Source: Podarcis raffonei (lineage: Eukaryota; Chordata; Lepidosauria; Squamata; Lacertidae). From it: a DNA stretch of 64,000 nt. Each line of letters begins with the position of its first letter. The stretch's first letter is position 1. The position numbers and the translations under genes are program-made. Shown one piece after another: positions 10,376 to 22,755 of this stretch. Below the pieces are notes generated by a model, which did no database searches, was not told the DNA's origin, and worked only from the letters and a program-made list of their open reading frames with translations. Location: positions 35,144,001 through 35,208,000 of the forward strand of contig NC_070614.1 of assembly GCF_027172205.1 (NCBI RefSeq). The letters are read 5' to 3'.

Positions 10376-13300
10376 CCTCTTTTAAAGCCACCCAGGTCTC
10401 CTGCACTACCAACTCAGCTCTCTCTCAGGGCATGGATTGGAGGGACTTCCAAATGCACAAGGGCTGTTGCACCACATTTTGAAGGATGTGAAGTAGCACA
10501 TCTTGCCATTTAAAAATGGGGTGGGAGAAGAAGTGGAAAGGGAACAGAGTGGCAGGGAGGAGACCACGACTGGCTGAAAGACAAAAAAGGAGGAATCCGC
10601 ATGGCAACGTTTGGTTTCAGTCAGATCTCACTTCTTCAACCATATTTCTCCATTTAATTTCGATTTATGTAATCCCAGTTTCGGGTCAAAGTTTGAACTA
10701 AAGAAAAATTATACATTTCAGAAGGTGAAATGTTGCATTTCAACATTTGGCAGCATTTTATTTCTGTCAGCCTCAAGCTTGCACACATCTTTTCCTCTGG
10801 GAGGGACGACTTAAAAGGTTCCTACTATACTTGACTGATGCAGCTGTTCTGTAATATCTGAGGTAAGGAGTTTTGAGCCCAGGGGGCAAATGCAGTCCTT
10901 CAGGCTTCTCTGTCTGACCACATGCCTTCCTCAACCGTACCCGCTCTCCCCAGCCCTACTTCATACCCTATTTGAATACTTTTACCTAGCTGAATGTGTC
11001 CTTCACCTCCATTAATGCCTTAATTGCTTGGATGGATTGGGTTTGTGAGTGTAGAAACAAGCGTACTGCGTAAAGGTGAAATTTGCATTCATCACTCCAT
11101 CCATTTTTGCCTCTGGCCCCTGAAAGGTTGCCCACAGCGGAATGTGGCCCTAAGTCTGAAAAACGTTCCTCACACTTGCTGAAGAGTTACCCTATGCCTG
11201 TTCAATTGCACTTCATTCCGGTTGAATCTGGTGGCATTTGCTCCTCAGACAAGACTTTACCACTTTGGGTTCTGCATTTGAGACCAGCCACCGGCCTGCG
11301 GCTAAACAGGGAAAGGACTCTGCCAGCATTTAGGAAGGCTGCGGCCCACTCCCAACCACTCAGCGTCTATTTCTCCAGTTACTTTTACAGACACACCAGT
11401 GGCGCTTTGAGAAAGCGTGCAGCAGTATGCCAAAAGCCGCACCGGATTAAATCTTGCATATGCCGTCAGGATGCACACAACTGCTGTGCCATGTGACAAC
11501 ATGGCTGGAAGGCAGCCTAGGCCCTTCTCAGGCCCTCATCCCCTTCAAACGAACAATCGGTTTTGAGTTATGCGAAGGTGGGGGGAAATATTTGTTGTAT
11601 TTGGCGGGGACAGGATGCTCTCCGCTGCCCGGGCTCAGTGTGCCATCTAATGGCGGGTTTATGTAACTGTGCCCACAGTAGATTCCCTTTTATTTATTTG
11701 TTTTAAAACCCAGCTCAGCATGACTGCAGAAGTAACACCATCATGGCTCCCCCCACACAAACCCTTATGGAATACTGGTAGATTTCTGGAAAAGGCCAGA
11801 GATCTCTAACCGAGAAGTCTCTTAACACCCCCACAAATCTGCAGTGATTCTTGGAGGAAGCTCAGAGAATGAATCCAATTTAAAACTGGATTGCTTTTGT
11901 AGCATAATTGCTCAGTGACGGCGTAAACAACGACGGATGTTTTGAATCTGAAATGACAGTAAGTGAGAATCAGCATAAGCACTGCAGAGTTCACCCGGTT
12001 TGATTGTTTCCCAGGCTCATTTTGCTGGCGCGCTGCAAAAAGGTGTGTGAGCAGAAAATGCCGCAGACGTGATCTCATGTCTGTAAAAGATTATGATTTC
12101 TGCAGAGCAATAAAAGGGTTGATTTCCCCCTTGCTACTACTTCCATGGCACTCGTCCTAAAATTGTACAAATGTGACGGAGGAAGGAACAGAGAAGAGAC
12201 CTCCTGCTATTGAGAGATGAAAACGTTGGTTCCCTTTTCTTTGTTTCCAATTCTGACCGCTTCCTTGCTCCCCAAAAATTCAGAGGAGAATTCAAAGGGG
12301 AAAGGGGGCTTTCCGCCCCACCCAAGAGCCTGTGGAAAGCTCTCCCTAAGGAGATAAAACTCCCCCAAAATAAAATAATGTTTATTTTTAATTATTTTAT
12401 TTATTTATTAAATTTGTATACCACCCTATACCCATAGGTCTCAGGGCGGTTCACAACCTTCAGCTATCTCCTTGTGGCATCAGGGGTAGTATTGAGCTCT
12501 GTTTCACTCACAGCAGCCCCACTGAAATGAATGAGCATGACTAAGTTAGGTCCCTTAATTTCAACGGGTCTGCTCTAGAGATAGAGGATAAATTCGGTTT
12601 AGTTCACGTTTAAAGCTGATTCTATCAAATCTGTGCTTTCTAACATGAGAACCAAAAACACAGCCATCTTTCCCAATTTCCACTTCCAATTTTGGGATAC
12701 AGTCCCCCAACCTGCCAATGTTTACAAAAAGGCCTACATAGGGGGATAAAAATGCATATATTAGTGAAAATAACATACAAAATTGCATTGCATTTAGGGG
12801 AGATTTCTTGCAAAAATGTGCAGTTAGTCAAAACCACATATATGTTACAAGAAATTCACACTATAATCCTAGCACTTTTTAAAGTTAGGGCTTTTCCCCA
12901 AAGAAACCTGAGAAGTCTACATTGAGTTGTTAGGACCCCTTTGCCCTTACAGACCTAGAGCGCCCTGGGAAGGAGGACTGATTCTTAAACCACTTTGGAA
13001 ATGGGCTTTAAATGTATAGTGCAGATGTAGCCTTGACTGAATACTGCTCTAGGTTAATAACCCAAGTTGATCTACAAAGGCCTTTGATGAATGGTTATTA
13101 TGGATAGTCTTTTGACTACATTGCCTGCAAAATGTTGCCTTTTCAGTCTGTTGGTTGGGATTGGCATGAAGGTAACTTGCAACTTTCACACATTTAACTT
13201 GAGCACGATCTGCTTTATGGGCTGGGCGGTGGAATTAAAAAGGGGGTGCAGGCATCCGGGGTAGGGAAACTTTGGCAATCCCACCCACCATTGCACCCAA

Positions 13301-13840
13301 TGGGTTTTGACTGCTGTGTGCTGTAATCACTACACACAATTTTGGCTTTATGTACCATCCCCAGAATGTAACCCCCACTTAAGTTGAGAGTTGCCTCTAC
13401 TTGACTTATGCGTGGATTTTGGAGTGGGTTGTGTGCTTGCTTCATTTTACATGAGCCACTGTGAACGTTTATGTAAATTGAAAGCCATTCTAGGAATAAA
13501 TCAAGATGAGGCAGTTTTTGAAACCATATTCCACCACTTCACTTGGTGCATATGTTTGCAAGCCAACTTGTCTCCCCAAGTTGCTCCACACACGCTCAGG
13601 GACACTGGTTTCTTAAAAACCATATGCTGCCTTGTGAAAGTATGGAGATTAAGCATTGATCCGACTGGCCTAGTTCTGCCTCTCCTGACACCAGACCATC
13701 CATTGGGGGGGGGGGTCTCCTCTTAGGCAAGAGGCCTTTGCCTTCTCTTCTCCCAGGCTGAAGCAACACTATTCGCTATAAAACGACCCTACTCGCCAGC
13801 GTCGTTTTTGAAGCAGTTTCGCAACAGACAGGCGCTCGTT
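10376..13840. other. Noncoding DNA with one L2-type tail
   Basis: No gene is supported. At about 12378-12456 an inverted LINE tail is visible (TTATTTATTTATTAAA...TATACCACCCT...CTCAGGGCGGTTCACAAC), as found at the 3' end of squamate L2-like elements. Frames such as those near 11083-11496 have no recognisable domain. The stretch 11820-12090 looks unique and could be conserved noncoding DNA, but I cannot test that. Confidence 0.45.
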
Positions 13841-13849
13841 CCCTTCCTC

Positions 13850-14580
13850 AAAGGAAAGGCGCTTTGCACATGCCTAGAAGCAATGCAGCGCAATATGCAG
13901 CAAAAGCAGCAAAAAGTCGGCGACCCCTATTTCGGTGCGTTGTTTTATTTTTATTATTATTATTAGAATAAAGAAATCGAACGGGAAGAAAGACGCGTCT
14001 GCTGCGCCCTCCTCGACCCGGCTGCGCGCAATCCCGGCCGCGGCGCCTGCAGCGCGGAGCAATCGTGGCAAAGGCGGCCCTGCCCGGCCTGCCTCCCTCC
14101 CTCCCTCGCCGGCCCGCCCTCCCTGCCGCTTTGGGCGAGGGGCTGTCCCAAGCCGGCTTCCCCTTCCTTTCGGCGGTGACTGACAGAGATCGCAGCCAGT
14201 GCCCGCCCTGCGGAGGGGGGACTAACCCCAGCCTCTCCGGCGCAGCCCGGGAACCAACCTGGCGGCCACCTCCAGGGCAGGGCGAAGCGAGGCGAGCGGG
14301 GCTGGCGCGGCGCGCGGGCAGGGCCGGGCAGCGCGCGATGGGCGCCGCGGGACTCGAGGCGGAGACGCTGCCGCCGCCGCCGCCTCCGGAGCCCTGAGAG
14401 AGCGAGCGCCGCGCGGGAGGCGCCCCGGCCCAGGTAGCGGAGCCGGGCCCGGGGCGCGCCAAGACGCGCACAGCCGGCGAGCGGAGCGCGGGGCGAGGGC
14501 GGGGGACGGAACAAAGGGCGGAGCTGGAGCCGGGACTCCTGGGTCCCTGCGGGGAGGAAGCGGGAGCCGGGATTCCCTTT
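13850..14580. promoter_or_regulatory. CpG island, probable gene promoter
   Basis: This is the densest CpG block of the window, with repeated CCGCCGCCG, GCGCGCG and GGCGCG motifs. Long frames are open on both strands because of composition. A good splice donor, CCCAG followed by GTAGCGG, occurs at 14433/14434 on the plus strand, so part of the block could be a noncoding first exon. It lies 4.7 kb upstream of the SCAN zinc-finger coding region on the same strand and is the natural promoter candidate. That link is inference; a promoter of a minus-strand gene outside the visible exons is also possible. Confidence 0.5.
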
Positions 14581-14929
14581 CGCAGGTCCCGGGGCTTTAG
14601 CGGCACCAGGACGCCTGGGTTCTCCCGAGGGAAGGAGGAGGGGGAGGCTGCGGCACTCGTCCGGGTCCCGTTAGTTCTCGCATTTGGGGTTGGGCTCCAC
14701 CAGGCTTCCTAAGATCGGGGTGTTGTGGGGGGGTGGTGCGGGCGGGAAGGTGGAGGTAGGACTCCTGGGTTCTTTTTAGAGGCCGGAGCCAGGACTTCTG
14801 GGAGCGGGACCGGCTATAGTTTTCACAGATTAGGAGCAGGACTGCTGGTTTCCTTAGGAAGAGAGGCGCGAGGCTGGGCTCCTCGGTGCTCTTAGAGGGC
14901 AAGGGAAAGAACCTGCGCCCTCCGCCCAA

Positions 14930-15040
14930 GATGTTGTGGGGCTCCAGCTCCCATCAGCCCCAGCCAAAATGGCCTGTGGTCAAGGGGGATGGGCGTCCCG
15001 GTCCCAGCACCCTCTGGAGGCCCTGCCGATTCTCCATCCC
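14930..15040. repeat. 'CAGCTCCCATCAGCC' miniature-element fragment
   Basis: A fragment of the same hAT-like family as 9698-9816, recognised by GCTCCAGCTCCCATCAGCCC and the following mirrored text. From there to 15.84 kb I see no gene or other clear repeat. Confidence 0.5.
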
Positions 15041-15839
15041 TGCCTTAGGGAGACAGAGCGTGGAAGATTAGAAGCAGCACTCTTATAAAAAGGAAGAGAT
15101 AAAACTTCTTAGAATTAGGGCTGGGAGCCAGGACTCTTGGATTTATTTGCAGGGAAATGTAAGTGGGAATCTGATGTGCCAGGGCCAGGACTTCTTGGTC
15201 CTCAGGAGACTTTTTCCTGGAAGAGCCACTGGAGAATCCTGAGAGTCAAAATTCCTTGGGATCTCAGGGAGAGTGAGTTTTATAGGCTCAAGCTAGCCTC
15301 CTAAGCTGGTCTCCCATATGCTTGGCGAAATGGGATGGCAACAAAGAAAGGCGAGGGGATGCGAGTCAAGGAGCACAGCTCCATTGTGACATTTAAGGGG
15401 GCGTATTGGGCATGAGGGGTAGAATTCGCTCCATCATCCCATCCAGTGATAGGATTATGTGTGGGTGGCAGGGAATATTAGAGTGGGTGCTTAGTCCAAA
15501 GGACTGCCCTATACGTTAGCAGTATGGCATATGCTGTGTGTGACATACAGATATGCGTTGGTCCATACGCGCTTGTGAACTCTTACAAGGGACTTTTGTG
15601 GTGTGTCCATTGGGGGGGGGGTGGATCTCCCTGACACACCCTGGCTGTGTGTTTAAGCATGACCAGAATTGCTTCTTGCCTGTTCATTCTTGGTGCGTGG
15701 TGAGAAGTCCGTTCTCCCGCATCCCCTCCCATAGCACTATAGCTCAAGGTTCATCTGATGAAATAGATTGGCAGGAGATTCCAGACTGACCCGCCACAAA
15801 AAAGTACTTTATTTGAGGCACACACTTAACATATGTATT

Positions 15840-16060
15840 TTGCTGCTTCTCGATTAGATGTCTTTAAAAAGAGATTAGGAAAAGAAAAAATGAATGGAGC
15901 ATAGGCCCAGTTCATTGTAAGCTAAATGAGAGCACTGTGTTCAGACTCTGCTTGTGGGCTTCCCAAAGGCATCTGTCAGGCCAGTGTGAAAGCAGGAGGC
16001 TGGACTAGATGGGACATCAACCTGCTCCAACAGGGCTTTTCTTCCATTCTTACGACACAA
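15840..16060 (+). mobile_element. CR1/L2-type LINE 3' remnant
   Basis: The translated start LDVFKKRLGK is the conserved C-terminal end of CR1/L2-class ORF2. It is followed by GGCTGGACTAGATGG and TTCTTCCATTCTTA, the usual tail. Confidence 0.6.
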
Positions 16061-16360
16061 TAGGAAGCAAGATGGGCCTTTGGTCTTATGCAGCAGGGCC
16101 TTTTCTATGTTCTGCAAACACCCCAAGCGGTTTCTTGGAGCAGCTGGGAAGCAGCGCATTACTTGGGAGGTGTGACCCAGATGTGTGCATAACCCAAGTA
16201 CTTCACACGCACCCCAGCATCCTCTGAAACCTTGCAAGGGATTCTGGGCATAATTCCCAGACTTCCCATGGTCTTAGTGGACGAACCTTGTCAAAGAATC
16301 CCTAAGAATTGGTATCAGGCAGCTCACAGTGGTTTGGTGCTCTGAATTGGCACATTTAAA

Positions 16361-16795
16361 TCATAGAATCATAGAGTTGGAAGAGACCACAAGGGCCATT
16401 GAGTCCAACCCCCTGCCAAGCAGGAAACACCATCAGAGCACTCCTGACATATGGTTGTCAAGCCTCTGCTTAAAGACCTCCAAAGAAGGAGACTCCACCA
16501 CACTCCTTGGCAGCAAATTCCACTGTCGAACAGCTCTTACTGTCAGGAAGTTCTTCCTAATGTTTAGGTGGAATCTTCTTTCTTGTAGTTTGGAACCATT
16601 GCTCCGTGTCCGCTTCTCTGGAGCAGCAGAAAACAACCTTTCTCCCTCCTCTATGTGACATCCTTTTATATATTTGAACATGGCTATCATATCACCCCTT
16701 AACCTCCTCTTCTCCAGGCTAAACATGCCCAGCTCCCTTAGCCGTTCCTCATAAGGCATCGTTTCCAGGCCTTTGAGTCGTGCCACATGGAGTTA
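16361..16795 (-). mobile_element. CR1 LINE 3' end with ORF2 C-terminus
   Basis: On the minus strand the frame 16786-16433 encodes 117 residues of the CR1 ORF2 C-terminus, with LRELGMFSLEKRRLRGD, NLLPRSVVESPSLEVFKQRL and a stop. The 3' end finishes with the short ATTCTATGATT repeat typical of CR1. The copy is 5'-truncated and starts within the post-RT part of ORF2. That the frame is still open over 350 bp suggests a moderate age compared with the other CR1 remnants here. Confidence 0.85.
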
Positions 16796-17089
16796 TCCAA
16801 TGGAAGTGATTGGAATTAGATGCAGGAACCATAGAATTCTGCTTAGTGCAGAATCCGCAGTGAAGGAGAGCCCACTTTCTCCCTAGGGACATTTCCCCAG
16901 AACTAAGCATCTCTCGCTGTTAGGATGTCTCTCCTCCTGTTTAGCTGCTGCTTTGCAATTTCCACCTATTGGTTCTAGTCCTGCCCCCTGGAGTGACAGG
17001 ACTGGCAAAAGGTTGCGTGATTAGCTTCTGTCATTCATCTTCATGGGATGCTGTGATGACTGCTGGCTTTCCATTGGCTTGTGGACCCT

Positions 17090-17480
17090 TAAAAATCCTA
17101 GGAGGCTGCCTTAGACCAGGTCAGACTAGTTGCTAATCTAATGCAGTACTGGCTCCTCCAACTGGCAGCAGCTCTCCAGGGCAGAAATAAGTATTGCCTC
17201 CCCCTTCCCACATCAGCTACTTACTGATCATTTTCCTTAAAATAACAAGAAACCCACTATGCTAAGAATTGAGCTTGGGACCTTTCTACTCTGAGCTACC
17301 ATGCCGCCCTTAGGTCAGGCAAGGTCTGCCTAGCCCAGTATTTTACTCCCAAGTAGCAGTGGTCTTAGGCAGAGATCATTTGTTTCCTGCTTCACTGGAG
17401 ATCCTGAGGATTGAACCTGGGACATTCTGCAGACAAAGCCCATGAGCTGAGGCCCCTCCCACCTGGCCAGGCACTTTCAG
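17090..17480 (-). mobile_element. Two adjacent tRNA-Ala-type SINE remnants
   Basis: Two tandem remnants read on the minus strand (about 17290-17090 and 17480-17315). Each has a tRNA-like head (AGCTCAG...GTTCAATCC...) and a tail with CTGGAGAGCTGCTGCCAG or CAGACTAGTTGC-type text common to a lizard and turtle SINE built on an alanine tRNA. Both are degraded. Confidence 0.5.
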
Positions 17481-19166
17481 AATGCTGAACTAAAGGGACC
17501 TTTGGTCTGGCCCAGGAAGGCAATTCACGTGCTCTTTATCTTTTTAAATAAAGTGTCAGTATATTATTCTCTCTGGCTCAGAGGCTCTGTAGATGACCTG
17601 TCAGCCGCGAGAGAGCAAGTAATGGTGCAGAAATGTGCATTCCAGGGCACAGTTACACCCGGAACATTTTAAAGCAGTAGTGCTTTGATCCTCAGAGGCA
17701 AAGTACTGCATTATCCTGCCCTATCACTAGTTTTTACTGTGCCCTAGCTTTGAGGAGAGAACTACCACTTGCCCCGTGTTCCTAAGAAGGGTGCTCTCAT
17801 TCAATGTGGAAAAAATGGATAGCTAGAAATTCCTTCCCCTCCCCACATGAAGATAAAACTCAGGTTTTCTCAAAAGAAATCCATTGGCAGCAGACACTGG
17901 AAGGATAAAAGGAAGCACTTTTTCATGCAATGGGTGCTTCATCTACAGCAGGGGTTCCCAAACTCTGGTCTGTGGCGTGGCTGTGGATTTGTGGCCAGAA
18001 ATGGGAGGCAGTGCAGTGAGTCATTGCCTTAAATATTTTCAAACTGTATTTTTATTGCTTCTTGCGTTTCTTGCATTGTATTACAAGTTGAGTTCTGTGG
18101 AATTCGGGTTGCATTGCAATAAAATAGGTATGGAATAAAAGAAGCAATAGAAACACAGTTTTAAAAAATCGTACCGCGTCTAGCACAGTGCATTACAATT
18201 GCTACAGCCGGTGGAAAAATCATTAAATGGTCTGCTGTCTGAGACTCTTGGCAATTTGCAAGTGGTCCAGGGCTGGGGGGTGAGTTTGGGAATTGCTGGC
18301 GTGTGGTCTTCCCTGCCACAAGATGGAGTGATGGCCACCAACCTGGGTGGCTTTAAAAGAGGATTAGGTACATTTCTGGAGGAAGGGAGGGTCTATCAAT
18401 GCCTGGTATTCTGTCTACGTTTTATCTCCAGGTTGTGAGTGCTGATGCTTATGTGACCAAAATGCACAAGAAGAAGAGGTCAGCAGGCTCAGCGGGGGGA
18501 GAGACCCCAAAGTTTGTAGAAGTACCAAAAAAAGTTAAAAAATTTAGGGGGGAAAGGGGCTTTAGGATCCTGATTGACTTGGGGTAGAGGTTTGGGGGCA
18601 GAAGGAATGGCACAGAGTATCTAGAATCCTGAAAAGCAGCACTCAGCATTGCAGCGTTTTGCTGCAGGCCCCATTTTCTTTATTATTATTTATTCAATTT
18701 ATATGCTGTCCTTCATCCGAAGATCTCAGGTTGGTTTGCAAGATAAAAATACAGGATAGAAGCACAAAATAAATAGGTAAAACAAAATGATAACTCCCCC
18801 TTCTACAAACACATGTAAAAGGTCATAGAAACATTTAAAAGGACATAGACACTAATTGAATTCCAAACTCCTACTGACCTAATGCAACAGGGGTGCAGAC
18901 AGTTCTCGGCCGCTTTGGGGTGGATCCCGTTTCTTACGAGCCTAATTCTCAGTGGTATTTTGGCTTTATGTTTCAGGGAGGAGTCCTCTTGCTGCCGCAT
19001 CATCACTTCACCAGTGTTAAGGTAACATTTGTCGGCTGCCGACCCTTTTCACCCTTGTCCGGCTCACGGAGACGTGTGGATTGTCTCAACAGCCTCTTCT
19101 GACTGGCCCCAGTCGGCACCGGCCAGGGGATTCCTCCTTTTTGCTGAGGGGAAGGTTGGAGGGAAA
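17481..19166. other. Upstream region of the SCAN zinc-finger gene
   Basis: Repeat debris is present: a hAT-like segment beginning CAGGGGTTCCCAAACTCTGG near 17948, a LINE tail at 18340-18440 and an inverted L2-type tail near 18670-18740. The frame containing the first coding exon is open upstream to about 19029 but has no earlier ATG. A pyrimidine-rich stretch and CACCAG near 19004-19013 could be the acceptor of a 5' UTR exon. Confidence 0.4.
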
Positions 19167-19991
19167 ATGGCCGCCACACAGGAAGTGCCTCCTCCGGCGC
19201 TGGGCCTCCATTTTTTGTACCCGTTAGAAGACACGCTGCCGCCGCGGGTGAAGATGGAGGAACCTGGTCCTCCGTGCCCCGAAGCAGGGTGGGAATGGGA
19301 CGCCGCAGGAAAGGCCCCCCTCGTCGTCCAGGCTGGCACCATTAGCGATTTACTGAGGTGGGCAACCCCTCCTCAGGTGAGAAGCGACCCCATCCCGCAG
19401 CTGTGGGAGGTTCAGTGCCAGGAGATGGTGCAGACCCCCGTGGCAGTGCCGCCCCCGCCACCTGCCTGGGGGAACCTCCAGCTCCCCGAGCTGGCGCCTG
19501 TGGACGACATCGAGGCCTACCTGTCGTCCTTCGAGAGGGCGGCCGAAACCTGCCAGTGGCCGAGGGGTGAGTGGGTGACCCGCCTCATGCCGGCCCTCAG
19601 CGGGAAAGGCCAACCGCCCCACAACGGCCTGGACGCCAGGAGCAGCCGGGGTGACCACAGGAAGTCGAAGTCCTCCAGCCTGCGAGGGGAGGCCGGGCCC
19701 AGCGTGGAGATGCAGCGCCAGCGCTTCCGGCAGTTCCGCTACCAGGACTCAGAAGGCCCTCGGGAGGCTTGCCGGAGGCTGAGGGAGCTCTGTCGCCGCT
19801 GGCTGAAGCCCGAGAGCCGCACTAAGGAGCAGATCCTGGAGCTGCTGATCCTGGAGCAGTTCCTGACCATCTTGCCCCAGGAGATCCAGAACTGGGTGTG
19901 GGAGCGAGGCCCAGAGACGTGTGCCCAGGCGGTGGCACTAGTGGAAGGCTACCAGATGGGACGGCGAGAGGCAGGCATGTGGGAGCAACAG
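19167..19991 (+). CDS. SCAN zinc-finger gene, coding exon 1 (SCAN domain)
   Basis: This exon encodes residues 1-275 of a predicted nuclear DNA-binding regulator. The ATG at 19167 (AAAATGG, good Kozak context) opens a frame that ends at the donor CAACAG|GTGAGG after exactly 275 codons. Residues about 195-275 form a SCAN oligomerisation domain, with [40 protein letters not shown] and [17 protein letters not shown]-terminal to it, [20 protein letters not shown] and [14 protein letters not shown] look like the capsid N-domain from which SCAN is thought to derive (Gmr1-like gag). That block is normally lost in mammalian SCAN proteins but is common in lizard ones. The serine- and charge-rich stretch between the two parts suggests a short internal replacement. 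The acidic, proline-rich N-terminus includes VKMEEP, a possible SUMO site. The gene is host coding sequence and appears intact. Confidence 0.88.
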
Positions 19992-20219
19992 GTGAGGACG
20001 CTTTACGTCATGGTGACAGAGAGGTTTTATTTTGTGGACTACCCTGAGATCCTCCAATGAAGGGTGGTATAATAATAAAAATAAAAATAATAAAAATAAT
20101 AAGGGAGCCTCCAGCCACAGTCCCTATAGTATCCTAGTTCCCCCAACGACACCTCCAGAAGTTTTCTCAAGAATCCAGCAAGACGTTTCTGTATAAAACC
20201 CTTAACCAAGTGTCCAGTA

Positions 20220-20569
20220 AAAAAGGTAAAGGGACCCCTGACCATTAGGTCCAGTCGTGACCGACTCTGGGGTTGCGGCGCTCATCTCGCTTTATTAGCC
20301 AAGGGAGCTGGCGTACAGCTTCCGGGTCATGTGGCCAGCATGACTAAGCCACTTCTGGCGAACCAGAGCTGCGCACGGAAACACTGTTTACCTTCCCGCT
20401 GGAGCAGTACCTATTTATCTACTTGCACTTTGAGGTGCTTTCAAACTGTTAGGTGGGCAGGAGCAGGAACCGAGCAACGGGAGCTCACCCCGTCGCGGGG
20501 ATTTGAACCGCCGACCTGATCGGCAAGTCCTAGGCTCTGTGGTTTAACCCACAGCGCCACCCGTGTCCC
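20220..20569 (-). mobile_element. Sauria SINE in intron 1
   Basis: Full-length tRNA-derived SINE on the minus strand, with GGTGGCGCTGTGGGTTAAAC and GTTCAAATCCCC as the tRNA-like head. The tail is BovB-like (GAGTCGGTCACGACTGGACC then GGTCAGGGGTCCCTTTACC). A 12-bp near-perfect target duplication AAGTGTCCAGTA lies at 20208-20219 and 20570-20581. Confidence 0.9.
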
Positions 20570-20636
20570 AAGTGTTCAGTACTTCACATAAATAAAGAGA
20601 GACAAGTCCCTGCCCCAAGGGGTGTACAGTCTAAAA

Positions 20637-20842
20637 CAGTGGTTCTCAACCTTTTTTTGGCCATGCCCCACCTACGCATCTCTAAAATCCCTGTGACATA
20701 TAATTCTTATTATTCAAAAAGTGAACTATTCATGTGGAAGAAGCCTAAAAAGCCATTAACTGTTAATAACTCATTCTCAAATTGCCCCCTTTAAAAATCA
20801 AATTGCCCCCCTGTGGTGCGTGTGCACCGTTGGGAACCGCGG
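20637..20842. mobile_element. hAT miniature element in intron 1
   Basis: Starts CAGTGGTTCTCAACC and ends GTTGGGAACCGCGG. It is flanked by GTCTAAAA (20629-20636) and GTTTAAAA (20843-20850), an 8-bp duplication with one change. It has no coding capacity. Confidence 0.8.
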
Positions 20843-21330
20843 GTTTAAAAGAACCATTGGCCCTACGTATGTTGCTGGAACTACAACGCCCATCTGCCCC
20901 AGGAAGCATTAACAGTGGCCAGGAATTGTGGGAGATGGGCAGCGTCTGGAGGGCAGGAGGTGATCCACACCTGGTCTAAAATATTTGAAGGATAACAAGG
21001 GAAGACAGTCGAGAAGGGGAATGTGCAGGCTGGTGTTCATTTGCTCTCAGAAGGGTATTGCAGAGCTGGAAAGGTGCAGAAAAGGCTAACTTAAATGAGC
21101 AGAGGACTGAAGCATTTTCCTTGCAAGAAAAAGCTAAATAAAGCAAAAGGGGAGAAAGCTGTGCCCCTACGACAACTCCCATCAGTGTCCAAGAGTCAGG
21201 AGTGTTGGGAGCTGGTCTAGCGATAGCTGGAGGGTCACGGTTTCTTCCTTCCTGTACTTCAAAGGTGATGGGGGGGCCTTGAAGGAGACTGTTTCCTTCC
21301 TAATGGCATGTTGTTGTCCCTCATTGCCAG

Positions 21331-21532
21331 GTTACAGTACGGGTGAAAGTTGAGCAGGTAAGCCCGCAAGAGATGATTCTGCCCGGAGCGCCATGGGAAC
21401 CTCCTGCCCCACTGCTGCCCCATCTCGACTGCTTATCCTCAACAGAAGTAACACTAAACCAGCCTCCCCTCATCCCTGCTCTCAAGATGCCCTGCATCCC
21501 CAAACAGGAGCCCCGAGGACTTCAGGAAACAG
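21331..21532 (+). CDS. SCAN zinc-finger gene, coding exon 2 (linker)
   Basis: A 202-bp exon between CATTGCCAG and CAGGAAACAG|GTAAGAAA, entered in phase 0 and left in phase 1. It encodes residues 276-342, beginning VTVRVKVEQVSP. The VKVE core matches a sumoylation consensus, as is usual just after the SCAN domain in this family. The rest is proline-rich and acidic with no folded domain. Phase agreement with both neighbouring exons and the family-typical VKVE motif support it. Confidence 0.82.
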
Positions 21533-22755
21533 GTAAGAAATACAAGAGGAGCCCCTGGTTTTAATGGAGGAGGCTTTGGGTGCAATGGGAGGTTCTGGGG
21601 ATGTTTTCCTATGCCCAGAGACTGAAGGTTGCTGGACCCAGTCCTCTTGGTTTGTTTCAGTTTTTACTTGCCTTTCTCATAAAACACAGGCCAACCTGGT
21701 GCTCTCCAGATGTTTTGGACTGTGGCTCTCATCAGCACCAGAAAGCAACTGGCCATGCAGGCAACCCACCTATAGTCTGGCTCATACACATGCAGAGTCT
21801 GCATTAGCGATGGGGAAACTTTTTTAGCCTGAGTGCCACCTTACCTTCTGGACAACATTTGAGGGCTGCACGCCAGTGGCCAAATTGGGCAGAGCAACAA
21901 TCAGGGGGAAATGGGTATAACTAAATTAATAATATTAATAATATTTTTTTACCTGTGTGCAGTAATCTGGTTTGTGTACACACGCACCTCACACCATCCT
22001 CCCATCTAGCCTAGGAAGAGGCCTTAGCAGAGGTCAAGGACACACGCTAGCCAGTCCAAAATCACTCAGGGAAGGGTGCAAAGCAGGACCAGAAGAGGGT
22101 GTGACTAGGGAGAATGATTTTCAATGCAGGGTGCAAACAGGGTGGGGAAAACCTGGGGCCTTGTGGATGATGCTGGACTCCCAGTTCCCCTCACCCCTCA
22201 CCACTGGCCATGCTGCCTGAGGCTGATGGGAGTTTGAGTCCAAGGAAGTCAGGGGAGTTCCACAGGTTCTCCATCCCTGCCCTACAGCACCCCAGACACA
22301 CAGGCCGCTTCCCTGTTTGAATAGCTTTTACGTTCCTCCGAAGGCTTAGCCCGCTTCCCTGCCGTTTCCACTTATTTGGCACTGCAGACAAGATGCACCC
22401 ATTTCTCCGTGTGGTGATTTAATATCTAGAGCCCAGATGAGGGAGGGTGAATCCTGAAGAACAGCCATGCTAGTAACTCTGCACAAAGAGCATTTCAGCT
22501 TGATGTTCCTGAAATGCAAAAAGTGAGAGGCGAAGCAGGGGCAGCGATTTATTTGTGTCTCGAGACAGATGCCAACGATAACAGCAACATTTATAGGGAC
22601 CAGGAAATAGGAACAGTCCCTAATAAAGAGGGACACCAAGAGTGCTTGCATTTTGCTTTCACAATACCAGAGACAGGTTGCCAGCCTGGCTCTTAGGCGC
22701 AGGCAGCGTGCTGGCAAAGTGTGACAATGCCCTTCTCTTTTTCTTATCCCAGCAG

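Noticed and set aside
11083-11496. A 137-codon plus-strand frame
   Set aside because: No homology recognised, no splice or promoter context, and the opposite strand is also open over part of it.
13848-14606. Long open frames on both strands of the CpG island (up to about 250 codons)
   Set aside because: They overlap each other in several frames, are rich in A, G, P and R from base composition, and show no domain or splice support.
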